Position numbers and translations under genes: made by a program. Of a stretch of DNA of 64,000 nt, positions 44,800 to 57,618 are shown one piece after another. The notes under the pieces are model-generated. The model ran no database searches. It was not told where the DNA came from and was given only the letters and a program-made list of their open reading frames with translations. The stretch comes from Magnolia sinica (lineage: Eukaryota > Streptophyta > Magnoliopsida > Magnoliales > Magnoliaceae). Positions within the stretch are counted from its first letter, which is position 1; each line of letters opens with the position of its first letter. The DNA lies in the NCBI RefSeq assembly GCF_029962835.1, contig NC_080588.1:61900001-61964000 (forward strand), written 5' to 3'.

Positions 44800-47700
44800 T
44801 GTAATACCCTGAATTTTTTCCAACCTAGAGTTAGACGTCCTTAGGCCATGGGTCAACCATAACACTCTCAAAGCTCAATCCCAAAGCGTAAAGTCCCATT
44901 TTTAATCCTTTTTCTTCAAAATTTCACCTTTCACTATCCTATCCTTTAAATTTTTCTAAGAACATTCATAATACATACCAATCCTAGGGTATAAATGATG
45001 AAGAACAATACTAAAACTAAAACTTACCATAAATAGTAAATAAATGGACGAAATGGATTTTTGACCCTTAAACTTTTGAAATCTAACAAAATAAATAGGT
45101 TAGTTGGATAGATTAGCATCTCCTACCCCAAAATCATATATTACATGTCCAATAAACTCATTCCAGTTTGTAAATTGGACCCAAAAATACCTCACACAGA
45201 CTCGTGGGCCCAAACGACTTAATTCGGAGGGACCCGGGGTGGGTCCCACATGTTTCCGGTAACCCCGAGGGGGGGAGGACATCGCCCCTCGGGCGAGCCC
45301 TTGCCCATATGTCCAGTGACCGGCGAGGTGCTCGCCGTTTTGGCGAGGCCTCGTCCGTACAGCGAATTGGGCAGCCCGTTTTCTGCATTTCTCTGCACGT
45401 TTTATCCAATTTTGAAAAATCATATCTCCCTCGTTATAACTCCAATTTAGGTGATTCAAAAATCAGATTGAAGATAAATGAGTTTAGTTTTATATAAAAA
45501 TATGTAAAAAATATAATAAAATATTTAATATAGTTTAAAGTAGGTTGTTGTGACAACTATCTGAAAATCACTTGTTGGACAGCTGCTGCTTCTGGAATTT
45601 TGAGAATTTTTCTACAACACGAAATCTCATGAAATTTGGTGGAGACAGGGTAAACTTAATGATGAACTACTAGAAAAATAATTAAAATAATATAATAATT
45701 AGAAGTGCCAAAAGAGGGGCATAGAATGGCCCTAGGACCGTATTCTGCCATAATTATGGTAGAATTTGGTTAAGTACTAAATTGAACAATCAGTAAAATT
45801 AGCTTGAACCACTTTAAATACGAACTACAAGACTGAAAATGAGTAGGACCGCTAATGCTACGTTACCTAGAAATCTAGGATCAATCTCTAAACCCAATTG
45901 CTCTTGGGAGCATCGTGAAACTTTGTTTCGGACCTGTACCGCACGTTGAAAGTCCGATAGCAATAAACTTAGACAATTATGACCGCCTAGTTGGACTTGA
46001 CAATCACCTTGAAAATCAAGTCCAGATGATGTTCTGAGACGATTTCCATGAGTCTGGAGTAAAGAGTGTGAGAACGGTGAGAAATTAAATATAAATTATG
46101 AAATCTGAGTCGTGTCGCTTGTGCGACAATTTTAAGCGTTCTGACCGTTGGATTCTGACCCCATTTCACCCTCGGAAGATGGCCCAGAATGTCCAAGTGC
46201 CGGTGGACCTGATCGAGTTTCGGTGACCGTTGAATTGAGAGTGGTCCACCACGGCTGATCTGTAAAACCAATCGGTACGAAAACTCAGTCTGACCCAGAT
46301 CCATGGTCAGTGAGCTTAAGTCCGACCGCACGTGGAAAAGGGACCACCGAAAGTGCTCCGTTGGATCGAGAGAAGCCTGATTTGGTTATAACCTAAGTAT
46401 AGCTTGGCCCTGGGGCTATTTTCATCAATGTTAGGCTTATATAAAGACCTTATATCCCTCACTCTCTCATTCCATAAGAATTTAGAAAACCTAGGAGAGA
46501 GAGGAGAAAAGAGAGAAAAAGTGAGAGAGAGAGTGGCGCTTCTTCCTGGGATTCCATCCCATCGCTCCACGCTCTTGTTTGCCATGTCAGTATCGCAAAT
46601 CCGGCGTTTCTAACAACGTACTTGGGTAAGGAATCCTAACCCTAACCTGTTTTGGAACCTAGAATAGTCTAAGTGTCGATGTAGCTAATCCGGTTCATGT
46701 TTTAGATTATCTATTCACTGTTGATGAAGACTTATCATCTAAATCGAATCCATTGTACCATTTCCGGTCTAAGGTGCGGACTCTAAACGTATAGGTTATG
46801 GTTTTCAAGGCTCTCAATGTCGGTTAATGATTTATAACTGACGTGGGTGCTATTTCACATGCAAAATGAGTCGTCTGTTTTGCCTTACAATCATATATAA
46901 ACTATGTTGAATATAGTATATTCTATGTATATGTTGAGATGTTTGAATATGTATAGAATTTGAATTTGTGCCTAACATGATTATTTGTCGTGGATATATG
47001 CTTGTTATATATGTGACAACTCCTTAGAGAAAGGACTTACCCTAAATCACATCACGGCCAACATACGTTATGTATGTTGAAGTGTGTAGTCAAAGTGTTT
47101 GTGGAAATGAATGAATGAACATGGAACTTGGATTCATGCTTGCCATGACTATCCGTCATGGGTGCATGCGTGTTATATATGGGGCAACTCCCTAGTGAAA
47201 GGATTTGGCCTAATACTTGTGTGATCAACATACGTCATGTACGTTGACGTATGTAGTCTAAGTGTTTGTAAGAATGTCTAAATGAACTAGATGTTTTCTG
47301 GGAGTACTTTGTATGAGGGTTGCGATGTGAATCTCAGCTACCTTAATTATGTGTATGATTTCCTCCATGTACGCTATACTATGATGACTGTTTCATTATG
47401 GAATGAATGTGTGTTAACTCATGTTTACATTGCTTTTCACTACATGCTCATATGATTGTAAGATTTGAATTATTCGTTCATTACTGCTTGACTTTTCCAT
47501 ATGATTACTTGATGAAAATAAATGTGTTTGGGGCTATGGTGTAGCCCAGGCAATCGGTAATAGATCCTGATTTGGTGGCTGACGTTGTTTCGCCACACGG
47601 GACGTGCCTGACAAATCCGAGCCGTACTTCGGTTGTCGACAGTGGTTAGGCCACACGGAGTGTTTATGCACTTCATGTCGATAAACTTGACGTGCGCTCG

Positions 47701-48912
47701 TACTAGTCGAGCTCGTCAAGTAACCCGATTACCCCTATTGTATGTTCACCATGTTTGGACGCTACTGCTTGAGCCTAAGGTACCAAACTTACCAGTGTAA
47801 ATCCCGTTAACCATGGTACCTCGATCCGCTAAGACTCATGAGCCGGGCATGGTGGTATGGGACACCGTGGTCGAGCTGTCGGCCTACGCTGGGGTGACGA
47901 GCCTCCCCGTAGTGACCAGTGAGCAACCAAACTCGTGAGCCGATTATGGTGGTATGGGACACTATATTTGTGCTGTCGGCCTACATTGATTGGTGACGAG
48001 CCCTTTGTAGTGACCTCGAGCATACCTGGATACTGCATTAGGGCGACGAGCCCTTTGCAGCGATCTAAAACCATATGATCGTCTGAGATTGTCTAGGACT
48101 GACGACCCTAGAATAGATCACTGTGTGGAAATTGATATGAGGAAGGTACCTTAGCTTCTCAATCCTGCTGTATGAAAAGGACTAATAACAACTTGTAATC
48201 ATGTTCATGCACCGCATTTGCATGTGCCTGGAAGAGGTGGAGCACTTGAGGTGATGTCATGCATAACGTAAGATGAAGACGCTAAGGGTGTATAGGCGAG
48301 GGCACGCATCATTCTACATACATCTTTGCATTAATAAGAGTAATTAGGACATGTTTGATTGTTTTGCTTTATCATTACTGCTTGACCGAATTGATAACAT
48401 GTTAACCTTTGCCTTATTATTCCACTGAGTTGATCACTCACTCCCACGTTACGGGACGGTGTTGTGCACACCAACCAGTCTCTGTCTTAGATGCAGATGT
48501 TGATGCGACCCCTGAGGCAGAGCAGGAGTTCGAGGATGATGAGGCCGCATTTTCTTTTATGCTGTTCTCAGGCGGGTTCTTGTGAGCCATGTCCTGATGT
48601 GCGGGGATTCAGGGTTATTGTTGTAGTGGTTTGATTCATTTTGATACTTGTAATTTGAGACAAATACTTGTAAGTATGACCTGGCAGGTATACGTAATTC
48701 AGGGACTTACACATGTATACATATGTTTCTTTAAGTCTTCCGCTTGCGTCTTTCACTTATCCCTGAATTATGTTTGCAGCTTGGCTTAATCTACCTCATG
48801 TTTTATGCACTAATGCAGACAACATACATTCATCATTACATATATTGCATAAGTGATGTTTTGAAACTCGGGAGCTAAGTTATGCTCGACCCCCGATTTT
48901 TAGAGCGTTACA
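44800..48912. mobile_element. Nested 4.1-kb TG...CA element, solo-LTR-like
   Basis: It starts TGTAATACCCTGAATTTTTT, ends TTTTTAGAGCGTTACA, and has ATCAA directly on both sides (44795-44799 and 48913-48917). It contains a plausible promoter (CTTATATAAAG near 46437, then a purine-rich AGAGAGAGGAG leader), a duplicated block of about 168 bases (46.93-47.28 kb) and 100-base repeats with GGTGGTATGGGACAC (47.84-48.06 kb). No coding domain recognised. It inserted into the 9.8-kb element and is the youngest layer of that stack. Confidence 0.75.
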
Positions 48913-49119
48913 ATCAATCCTGTGCATACTACGTGCTCAAGTGAGATAATCTCCGCCTATCAGGGAGTCTTATAACAACATGCTCAATGACATATGCAAT
49001 GATCAACCACATCTCATAACAAACATGCAGATGATGCATATGGGCATGTATCATGATGTTATGCTGTCACATACTCATAACCGGTGTCAACAACTAGCAT
49101 CGACAATCGACCTCGACAA

Positions 49120-50480
49120 TGTGGGCATTTAACCAACATTGCCCCCAAGGAATGGCCCACATAAAGCCAAACATATAATGGGCCCACGGCCTCACACAAA
49201 GGCCTGATATACAACACAGTGGGCCTTACTCAAGGGCCACATATACACAACAGGTGGGCCCTGCTCATGGGCCTCAAATACACGACATGTGGGCCCTATA
49301 CATGGGTCTCAAATACATCAAATGGGCCATACATCATGGGCCATGAATACATCACGATGGGCCTTTCTCATGGGCCTAACATACATTGTAATGGGCCTTT
49401 CTCATGGGCCTAACATACATCATAATGGGCTCCATAGCCTGGTCCTCAAATGCGTCCCAAAGGGCCTCATCGCATAGGCCTCATATACATCATATTAGGC
49501 CTTAAACACGGCCTGAATGCACATCACAACGGTCCTTAAATACGTGCCGCATATATATCACATTGGGCCTCAACAATCGGCCTCGATATTCGACCTCAAT
49601 AATCGGTACCGATAATTAACATTTATAATCAGAACTGACAATCAGCATCGATAATTGGCACCGATAACCAGCAAATATAAACAAGGCGGCGTCCATAGAT
49701 AAACAACCAATCAACAATAATGTAAAGATCGGCTCTCGGCCGTGGTTATATCAATCCGATAGCACAAAACTATCTGTCTATGGTGAATGGGGCCCACTTA
49801 TTTGGGTTAACCCATGAAGAGAATGAGCCTAACAAGACCTAAGGGAAGGTTACAATGAAGACATCTAACCGTCATTGCCCATTAATGTGGATATTCAACC
49901 AACATTGCTCCCAAGCAGTGGCCCATATAGAGTCAAACATAAGGTGGGCCCATAGCCTCACACAAAGGTCTAATGTACATCGCCATACAAAGGATATATG
50001 CACAACAAGTGGGCCCTGCTATGGGCCTCAGATACATCGCATGACCACAACCCATGGGCCCAATGCACATCATAATGGGCCTCGTTAAATGGGTTGCAAA
50101 ACATCACGATGGCCATGCCATATGGGTCGGAAATACATAACAGGTGGGCCTCGAATATTCATCAGAGGTGGGCCTTGCACATGTAGCAAGCGGGCCCACC
50201 CATCACAGCTGAACCTACCAGTGGTCCAGCCAAAGAACGGCCTATATAACATATACATCACGATGGGTTACATCATTGGGCCTCACTAATGGCCTTATAT
50301 ACAACAAGTGGGCCACATCAATGGGCCTTACTAATGGGCCACAAGTATATCAAAGTAGGCCTGATGGATGAGCCACAACACATCAAAGGTGGGCTTCATA
50401 GATGGGTCATAAACAACTCAAAGGTGAACCTCCTCAAATGGGCCTTATGTATATACCTAGGTGGGCCTCATACATTCTCA
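49120..50480. repeat. GGGCC-word minisatellite with higher-order repeat
   Basis: Degenerate copies of a 34-37 base unit, ATGGGCCTTTCTCATGGGCC then TAACATACATCATA, run from about 49.15 to 49.54 kb and again from 49.93 to 50.48 kb. A longer block (CAACATTGCCCCCAAGGAAT, GGCCCACATAAAGCC, CCTCACACAAAGG) at 49.13-49.20 kb recurs at 49.90-49.98 kb, so the short units sit in a repeat of about 765 bases. Between them, at 49.56-49.68 kb, is a run of 'AATCGGCACCGAT' words. Confidence 0.75.
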
Positions 50481-50489
50481 AAAAAAGGA

Positions 50490-51710
50490 TCATATTGAAG
50501 GATCTGGACCATTCCACAAATAGCAGTGGAGATAATGATTTTCACCATTTACAATTCCAAGGTCCACCATCAAATTTATTTCCCATCTAGTTTGTTAGCA
50601 AGGTTACAAGGACTTGGTTGGGAGGAAAAAAAATAAAAATAAATATCAATAACCCAAGACTACTATGGTCTAAAAAGGACTTCAATGGTAAGCGTTCGTC
50701 TCTCCACCGTTTTCTGTGGTGTGGTCCACCTGATAAATCGGCCTCATTCTTAGTCTTAAGCCTAAGATGGCTTGCTAATTAGATGGATGGTTTGGATTCA
50801 ACACATGCATAAAAGAGGGTCCCACTCATGGGGTGCACGCGTCACCAAGGTGGGCTCCACATAACCTGCTATTTCAACAGCAGCTATAGGCTAGTGTGTG
50901 GTACACCTACCAATCTAATCCCATCATAGGTGGGTCCCAAGTGGGGTCCACTATATAACATCATATAATATTTATATAATATTATATACTACTATTATTT
51001 ATATTGGGTATTATTATATATTATTATATATATATAATCAAACACCAACCTCTGGACACTCATTCCACGGACGGTGTGATTATAGAATACATACAGTAAG
51101 GTGGGGTCCACTTAAACCTTAGATCTGACTTATTTTTTTAGTCTCAAGCCTATAGGACGAGCTCGCCAAAGGATTGGACGGTTTGGATGCAACACATGCA
51201 TCATGGTATGTCCCATAGGAATGGACGACATACGTCATGGTGGGGTCCACATGTATGGCCCACTAGATAGAAGGACGGTTGGATATATCACAGACATGGT
51301 GGGGCATGCTGGCCGTCCAGCGAATGCCTGGACGGCATTCATAAAACACATACATATGGTGTCCACCGTCCACGGCAGTGGACGGTGTGAATAAAACACG
51401 TACATCACTGTGGGTCCCATGTGGGGCCCACCATAATGTTTACTTTCTATCCAGTCCGTTGAAAAGGTCACACGGACCCATATGAACAGGAAAAACAAAT
51501 TTCATGATGTTCCAAAACTTCTGTGAACCCAAAAATGGGTTTCAATGGCAACCGTTCAATAACCGTTGTCTCCTATGGTGTGGGCCACCCGAGCTTTGTA
51601 TATGGATGATTCTTGGGGTGGTGGGGCCTACAAAATGGACGTTGTGGATATACTACACACATCATAGTGGGGTCCACTGCTGGGAAAGTGGTCCCTGGCC
51701 CGTCTGCCTA
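50490..51710. mobile_element. Cluster of foldback MITE fragments
   Basis: Family core phrases recur in at least three broken copies: 'GTGTGGTCCACCTGATAAAT' near 50.73 kb, 'ACATGCATCATGGTATGTCCC' near 51.20 kb, 'AAAACACGTACATCACTGTG' near 51.40 kb and 'GTGTGGGCCACCCGAGCTTTG' near 51.58 kb. I could not assign clean ends. A TATTATATA-rich stretch lies at 50.96-51.04 kb. Confidence 0.6.
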
Positions 51711-52114
51711 CGCAACAGGACGCCTCTAGCGTCCTTTGACAATAAGCAGCAGCAGCTGCTGCTGCTGCCATTTTTATTATTTTTTTAAAAGTCGTTTTTA
51801 TACAGTTTTTTGCATGTAGGGCCCACATCAGGTAGATCCACACCACCCATTGTATTCCATGGCCTGATACAGACCAAACAAGTCCAATATTCACTACATT
51901 TTTGGTGCATCAAAACAACAAGGCGGATTTTAGTGGTAGACACACTGTTTGCTATGCTAGGGCCCGCTTGAGCGTTAGATCAACATCATTTTTCGGCTCA
52001 ACGCTTAAAATAATCTAAGGAATAGAATGCACGGCTTGGATTAAATAAATGTATTAAGGTGGGGCCTATATAAATGACCCACCCAAATGTCTAACATCCC
52101 ACTGACGTTTTGTA

Positions 52115-52120
<6 letters not shown>

Positions 52121-52190
<70 letters not shown>
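52121..52190. repeat. (TA)n microsatellite
   Basis: Some 33 TA units. The open frame with repeated Tyr-Ile here is an artefact of it. Confidence 0.95.
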
Positions 52191-52195
<5 letters not shown>

Positions 52196-52452
52196 AGAGT
52201 TACTGCAGTAAAAACGTCCAGCGTCCCTGGACGCTGGACGGCATGGATAAACACAATATTACGGTGGGTCCCACATGTATGTGGCCTACGCTTTATCAAG
52301 GTGGGTCCCACATGAACGTGGCCCACCTAATGGGTCTGCTATCGTCTTCTCATCATTCATAAGGCAGGGTTCACATGACTTGGATGGTTGGATAAGACAT
52401 ATATTAAGGTGGGGTCCATCCAAGTGGGCCACACATCACACAAAATGAAAAG

Positions 52453-52480
52453 GAGAGAGAGAGAGAGAGAGAGAGAGAGA
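52453..52480. repeat. (GA)n microsatellite
   Basis: About fourteen GA units, followed by a CTTCTTCTTC stretch. Confidence 0.9.
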
Positions 52481-53394
52481 AGCACCCACATGATCTTCTC
52501 CTTCTTCTTCTTCCCATGGGTTCATAAGCCTTCCAGGACTCCTTCCACTGGTGGAGATAGGCTTCTAAGGGTTAGATTAGGAGGGATCTAAAGGTAAGAG
52601 GGTTGGAAATGGAGCTTGCTTAGGTCGTCCATGGCTAGCAATGGAAGTGAAGAAGAAGAGAGAGAAAGTGAGAGGATAGAGAGAGTGAAAGGATGGGTTG
52701 TAAGAGGTGTAATAATGAGTTTTGAAAAAAAAAAGAGCATTTATGGGGTAGGCTAGGTAAGGGGGGTAGGTTAGGTTGTAGAATAGGGTGATGTCATCCC
52801 TAGGATGACATCATCCTCATTATGATTATGGGGAAACATGTATACCATGGCCCGCAATATGCAGTCCACCGCTATGATCGTACACGGGTCATATCTTGGG
52901 ATCTAGACGTCAGATTGACGCACGAGACACGGCATCGGAATCGTAGCGACGACATGGTCGCAATGGCATAGGTCTCGGGTCGAACCGACTCGGGTGTATA
53001 GGGTGTGACTCGCGGTCAAGCGCAAATGAAATCTACAGGTCGCGGGTCACCAGAATTCGACCGGGAGGACCACAGATGCATACGGAACGATATGGGCTAG
53101 GATACGGGTCTTACAGTGATCGTGTGAAGGGATACATGCTGTATAATTAGGTCACGTGGAAGATCACAATTGGTCATGACATCAAGTTTGATAAGAACTC
53201 TTTCTTTCATAAGGATAAACATAAGAAAATGGGAAAATAGGCATAAATTGACGTTGAAATTTATTCAAACAGCTAAGATTGGTGGAAGCTATTGCACATG
53301 TATCGTCATCGTGAAGAAGAGAAATAATAGGTTTTCGGCTATGAAAAGCATTGTAATAGTGAGGTTGTGAAAGCTACTTGAGCAATAAAGACTA

Positions 53395-53835
53395 GGTGGG
53401 GTCCACTATGACGTTTGGGGGTGATCCAAGACATCCATCAGGTTTGTAAGATGCACTGTGTGTTTTTTTATACGATCTTTCAAAGGGTAGGGTTCTGCAG
53501 CAATGCGATCAACAATGAATGGTTCGGATTAGAGAGATACGTCCTGGCATGATGGTCGGTTGATGGTAGATGGGATGGGTCATGCAGATGCTGGTGAGGT
53601 GAAGAAGAGGAAAAGTCAGGGCAATTTCCTCAACTGGTGACATGTGGTGCAAGGGGATGGACTTTAGACCTCTCCTCTCTATTGTTCCCAAAACTTTAAA
53701 CCGATATATGCCCAATCATGGGTGTGGGCTGTCCATTATTTAATAACAATAGGGACAAGCCATGGTACAAAAATCATGCCAATTGAATGAACCTAAGCAT
53801 CGGATCAATAGCATGGAAAATGGATTGTCAAGATT

Positions 53836-53866
<31 letters not shown>

Positions 53867-54020
53867 AGTAGGTCCACAAAGATGATGTAATAAATCCACT
53901 TTGTCTATCAGTTTCACCCAACCATGTAAGGACATAGGCTCAAAAATATAGTCAATCCTAAGCTCAAGTGGGCCACACCATAGGAAATAGTGGGATTTGA
54001 TTCCCATTGTTGAAATAAAA
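53395..54020. other. Spacer with foldback MITE scraps
   Basis: 'GGTGGGGTCCACTATGACGTTT' near 53395 and 'AAGTGGGCCACACCATAGGAAA' near 53967 belong to the foldback family, but arms are not paired. A (TG)n run lies at 53842-53866. No gene. Confidence 0.5.
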
Positions 54021-54079
54021 ATGGATTTTTACAAGTGGCCTGGGATTCGCTATTATTAGGTCATGGTTTGCGATTCATC

Positions 54080-55090
54080 ATCAGTGTCACATCATGAACA
54101 TGATGACTGCGAACACCATCGCCAATATCATGTTGCTCATCATTACAAACACAAGTTTGTCGTAAGACTTTTGTAAAATGGTCGATCGTTACCTGCAATC
54201 CTTACATGGCTTGCAAATTCTCCTTGCGAAAAGCTATAAACACCACCATTTCTATCGGATTGTTCCCTGGAGTATCGTCTATGAGATTATTACTCGAACC
54301 ATTATTAGATGACATCGAATTGAGGAAAAGTCTCACTCTGATACCAATTGATGTAGGGAAGAGCGAAAAAAGTAAAGAGGAAGATCATTATTTTCTTTAA
54401 GTGATTAAAACCTTAAATCCACAAGAAAATCAGGGAGAAAGTTCGAGTATTTTATTAATTAATGTGTATATAATTTCTTGATTAGACCACCAATAAAGAA
54501 AACCCATATCCTAATTCGAAATTATCTAAAATAGTAAAATTTTAACTCTAATTCGAAAGTTATAAAAAAATAGTTAAACTCTTCTAAAGCATAATTTACC
54601 GAAAAAAAAAGTCCAAATAAACCTTATCAAAGAAGTCTTGCAAGATTATAAGTAATTTATAAAATGATGTAAATCATAAAACTCTAAAAGTAAGGAGATA
54701 CAACCAAATTCGGATTTACTAAAAATAGCATTTTTTTTTAAATCACAATTTTAAACTAAAAGTGTGTGTTTTCCTACAAAATAGAGGTACGTGACTTGTC
54801 GTCCTAGTCGGTTGACTCTGAAACCATCATTACATAAAGATCAATAGGTTGTGCATTTCGTGATGATACCTAAATAAAAAGTTGCGGCTAATTTATGGTC
54901 CAAACTTCAAACAACAATTTCTCCCTATTCAAAATGAATTTCTTCGATCTAGATGTGCCTGCGCCTAAGCCTAGTTACGTCACGCTACATAGGACTCGAC
55001 CTAAATCTAATGGAATACTTCTGCTTTTATTTGGGCTTCTTTTGGTCTAGCCATGCAAAGAATGCAATTGTAGCACGTTATGCATCACTT
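54080..55090 (-). mobile_element. LTR retrotransposon end fragment (fossil)
   Basis: On the minus strand, TGGTATCAGAGTGAGA (near 54345-54330) reads as an initiator-Met-tRNA primer site. Sequence ending CCCTACA just before it would be the end of a left LTR lying at 54.36 kb and beyond, and gag-like leader follows towards 54.08 kb. The far LTR end is not visible. Short and broken; family not assigned. Confidence 0.45.
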
Positions 55091-55099
55091 CCTAATGTA

Positions 55100-57075
55100 T
55101 GATGGGCCATCTTAGGAAATCTGGGTCATTGGGTCATCATTCAATGATCAGATCTATTGATACGATGGCCTCACATTAGATGGTTATAGATCAAAATGAC
55201 TCTTAGATTCAAATATTTCAACTTTTAATTACTTGGTTCTTAAACTTTGAATATAGGCGGATTACCTTCACCTTCGAATGATCAAAGGGCTGAAATATTT
55301 CAATCTAAGTGTTTTTAGGTTATTTCCTATCAACCCGTCAAATAAATGGTCTGGTTTACTTAAAAACCTGATCCAACGGCTAAAATTCAAACATATCCTT
55401 GCACCAAGAATGGCTCATGTCTCCTAACATATAAAAGACTATGTGCGAGATTTGATTGGATCATGTGCTGCTGGAAGAGATGGCTACATAAAGCGATGGA
55501 TTGAGTACTTGACCACCCATATCACATCCAACGGCGGCAGGTTTCACTGGGTGATCACACAATCCCAAGACTTGAAAATATCACTTTGTCGGGCAATCAT
55601 AGCCATCCCAACAATAGTTTGGAAAAAGGAGACCGAGGGCCAGACTTATGCCTAAAATCTAGGGTCAAAAATTGGGCCAGACCTGATGATGAATGGGCTG
55701 GCCGGCCTGGCTCATTGGCCCAATCTAATCATTAAGTGGGCAACATTATACTGGCTTAAAGACGCGATAATGGTTCCCTATATATGTGTGTGTGTGTGCG
55801 CGCGCGCAATTTAAATAAGATCATTGGATATGGATCATATTTCAATGATCCGAAGCGTCCATGTGTATGATTTATTATGCCTGGAGGATACTTCAAAAAA
55901 TAAAAATAAAATAAAACTTAAGCCTATTAAAAACCTTTGATCTTCACTCTCTTTTTTTCTTTCTTTCTTTTTTTTTTCTTTTTTTTTTAAGGGCTAGCCT
56001 TAGCCGAACATAACTCCTTCTTTTTTTTTTTACACACATTCCATATGGGCACTTAAACGCATGACCTTGGGCATGTTTGGACACTAGCCTTATTAAATGG
56101 TATCGAATTGCATTAGGTGAATTAACACCATCATTGCACAATGGTTACATGTCCTTATATGCCATGATATTTTCACCATCCAATTCTTCCATTAGAAAAT
56201 ACACTATATTAAGTGAAGCCTAATTGGTGGACCATGGAACTGTAATCAATAGACCACATTTTACAACGGTTGCCGGTCACCTCTACATATATGCAACTTG
56301 AATGTCATGTGTAAATGACACATATGAATGGACGGCGTAGATAAAACACATGCATTAACATAAGGTTCACAGACAATATATTTCGAAATCCACTAGAAAT
56401 CCTGCAATATCTACTATTCCGGGATTAAACCTAATCATCCAATTGTTTCCAAACACGGGATGAAATTTGCGTGAGACCAAAGTTACTATGCCTACCACTG
56501 AGCTATGGGTTGGAACCTTAGCCGAACTGATTAAGGATAACACTAAGGCCTTTTTTATTTTTTTCAAAAGCTTTTTAGGGCTATGAAGGTTAAGGGAACC
56601 TAGCCAATTACCACTCCCAAAAAGACCTATATTTTTAGGGCCAATTTCAGTTTGTCCATCTTAGGGTCCTTTTATGTAGATTTATTGGCCCAAAATTTCT
56701 GGCTTACCCACCCAAAAATGTGGGCCATGGTGTTAGAAACAAATGGATTACTAAGACTTAGTCAATTTTTTTTGACTGTCCACTTAATTTTTAAGTTGTG
56801 GCCCACCTAATTTGTGCATTGGCATGATTATTCAAGCGAAGCATCTTACATTTTGGGCCCACCTATGGACAACCAGGATCGTGCACCAATACAAGGATGC
56901 GCCTTTTTTTTTTTTTTTTTCTCCCTTTTCCTAACAGAGTAGTTCTTGTCTAGGGCTGTGTGGGCCCGGCTGGCCCATGGGCTTTTTTACCGGTTAGGCT
57001 TAAATACTAAGCCCAAGGTCCTAAAATCTAAGCACATTTCTTAATTAGACTATGCTCAGGATATGTCGAAGAGCC
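55100..57075. other. Spacer, no gene seen
   Basis: No supported gene. It includes a TG/CG run (55784-55808), T-rich runs (55950-55990, 56021-56031, 56906-56922) and a tRNA A-box-like word on the minus strand near 56495-56505 that may mark a SINE scrap. Confidence 0.5.
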
Positions 57076-57084
57076 CATCAGATG

Positions 57085-57618
57085 AGAACGGATTGGCTAC
57101 TCCCCCTGCCACCAGCCGGCTGGTGGTCGGTGATCTGTGGTCCCCACCATGATGTATGTGTTTCATCCATTCCGTTCATCCATTTAAAAAAATAATTTTA
57201 GGTATTTATCCAAAAATTAGAGGGAAATATATCTCAGGTGGACCACACAACAGGAAAACAATAGTGATTGTATATCCACCATTAAAATCCTCCTAAGGCC
57301 CACTCTACCGTATATTTGACATCCAATCTGTTGATTAGGTCATACAGACCCAGATGCAAGGAAAAAAAAACAAAGATCAGCTTGATCCAAAACTTTTATG
57401 GCCCCCAAAAAGTTTTTAATGATCGACGTTCATTCAACACTGTTTTCTGTAATGTGGTCCACTTAAGATCAGGATATGCCTCCTTTTTGGTATAAAACCA
57501 TAGAATGATCTATAAAAATAGATGGACGGCATGGATGAAACATACATCATGGTGGGGCCCACAGAGCACCGACCACCAGCCGTTGGCTTGTGGCAGGGGA
57601 AGTAGCCAATCCGTTTCC
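57085..57618. mobile_element. Mutator-like foldback MITE with perfect 9-bp duplication
   Basis: The left arm (AACGGATTGGCTACTCCC, CCTGCCACCAGCC, GGTGGTCGGTG) pairs with the right arm (CACCGACCACCAGCC, TGTGGCAGGGGAAGTAGCC, AATCCGTTTCC). CATCAGATG flanks both sides (57076-57084 and 57619-57627). Same subtype as 18950-19436. The interior is the full family core. Confidence 0.88.

Larger units (their letters stand above)
43268..53115. mobile_element. Large TG...CA element, solo-LTR-like or non-autonomous
   Basis: It starts TGTCACGCCCCAAACTCAG, ends GATACGGGTCTTACA, and is flanked by GTGAT on both sides. The termini are short imperfect inverted repeats of the LTR type. I found no gag or pol in it, and no second copy of its own end inside it, so it is either a solo LTR of a giant LTR element or a large non-coding derivative. 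Without the nested 4.1-kb element it is about 5.7 kb. Its right part holds a GGGCC-word minisatellite, foldback MITE pieces, TA and GA microsatellites and a GA-rich stretch. Confidence 0.75.
40600..53380 (+). mobile_element. Ty1/copia remnant split by a 9.8-kb insertion (fossil)
   Basis: A likely left LTR (about 40.60-41.21 kb, with a TATA-like word near 40.92 kb and repeated GATCGATCGA) ends at a primer site, TGGTATTAGAGC at 41211, matching initiator Met-tRNA. A gag region follows (41.25-41.95 kb, with a zinc-knuckle-like patch near 41.94-41.98 kb), then protease and integrase regions to 43.26 kb (PEQNGMAERMNQTLLERA near 42.96 kb). After the insertion at 43268-53115, integrase-end sequence resumes at 53121 and fades by about 53.38 kb. 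Reverse transcriptase, RNase H and the right LTR are absent. More than ten breaks; an old, partial copy. Confidence 0.8.

Noticed and set aside
44346-45460. Several 80-120 residue frames in the 9.8-kb and 4.1-kb elements as genes
   Set aside because: Overlapping frames on both strands with no motif and biased composition; they look like chance frames in GC-rich repeat DNA.
49150-50480. Regularly spaced short repeats, CRISPR-like at first sight
   Set aside because: Units vary in sequence and spacing, spacers are also related to each other, and the host is a plant; it is a minisatellite.
51740-51775. (GCA)n/(CTG)n run as a coding poly-Gln or poly-Ala tract
   Set aside because: It lies in a MITE-rich, gene-free stretch with no supporting exon structure.
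52066-52326. Open frame rich in Tyr-Ile on the minus strand
   Set aside because: It is a translation of the (TA)n microsatellite.
56430-56540. Minus-strand TAGCTCAGTGGTAGGCA as a tRNA gene or SINE
   Set aside because: The A box is good, but no B box at a proper distance, no cloverleaf and no duplication were found.
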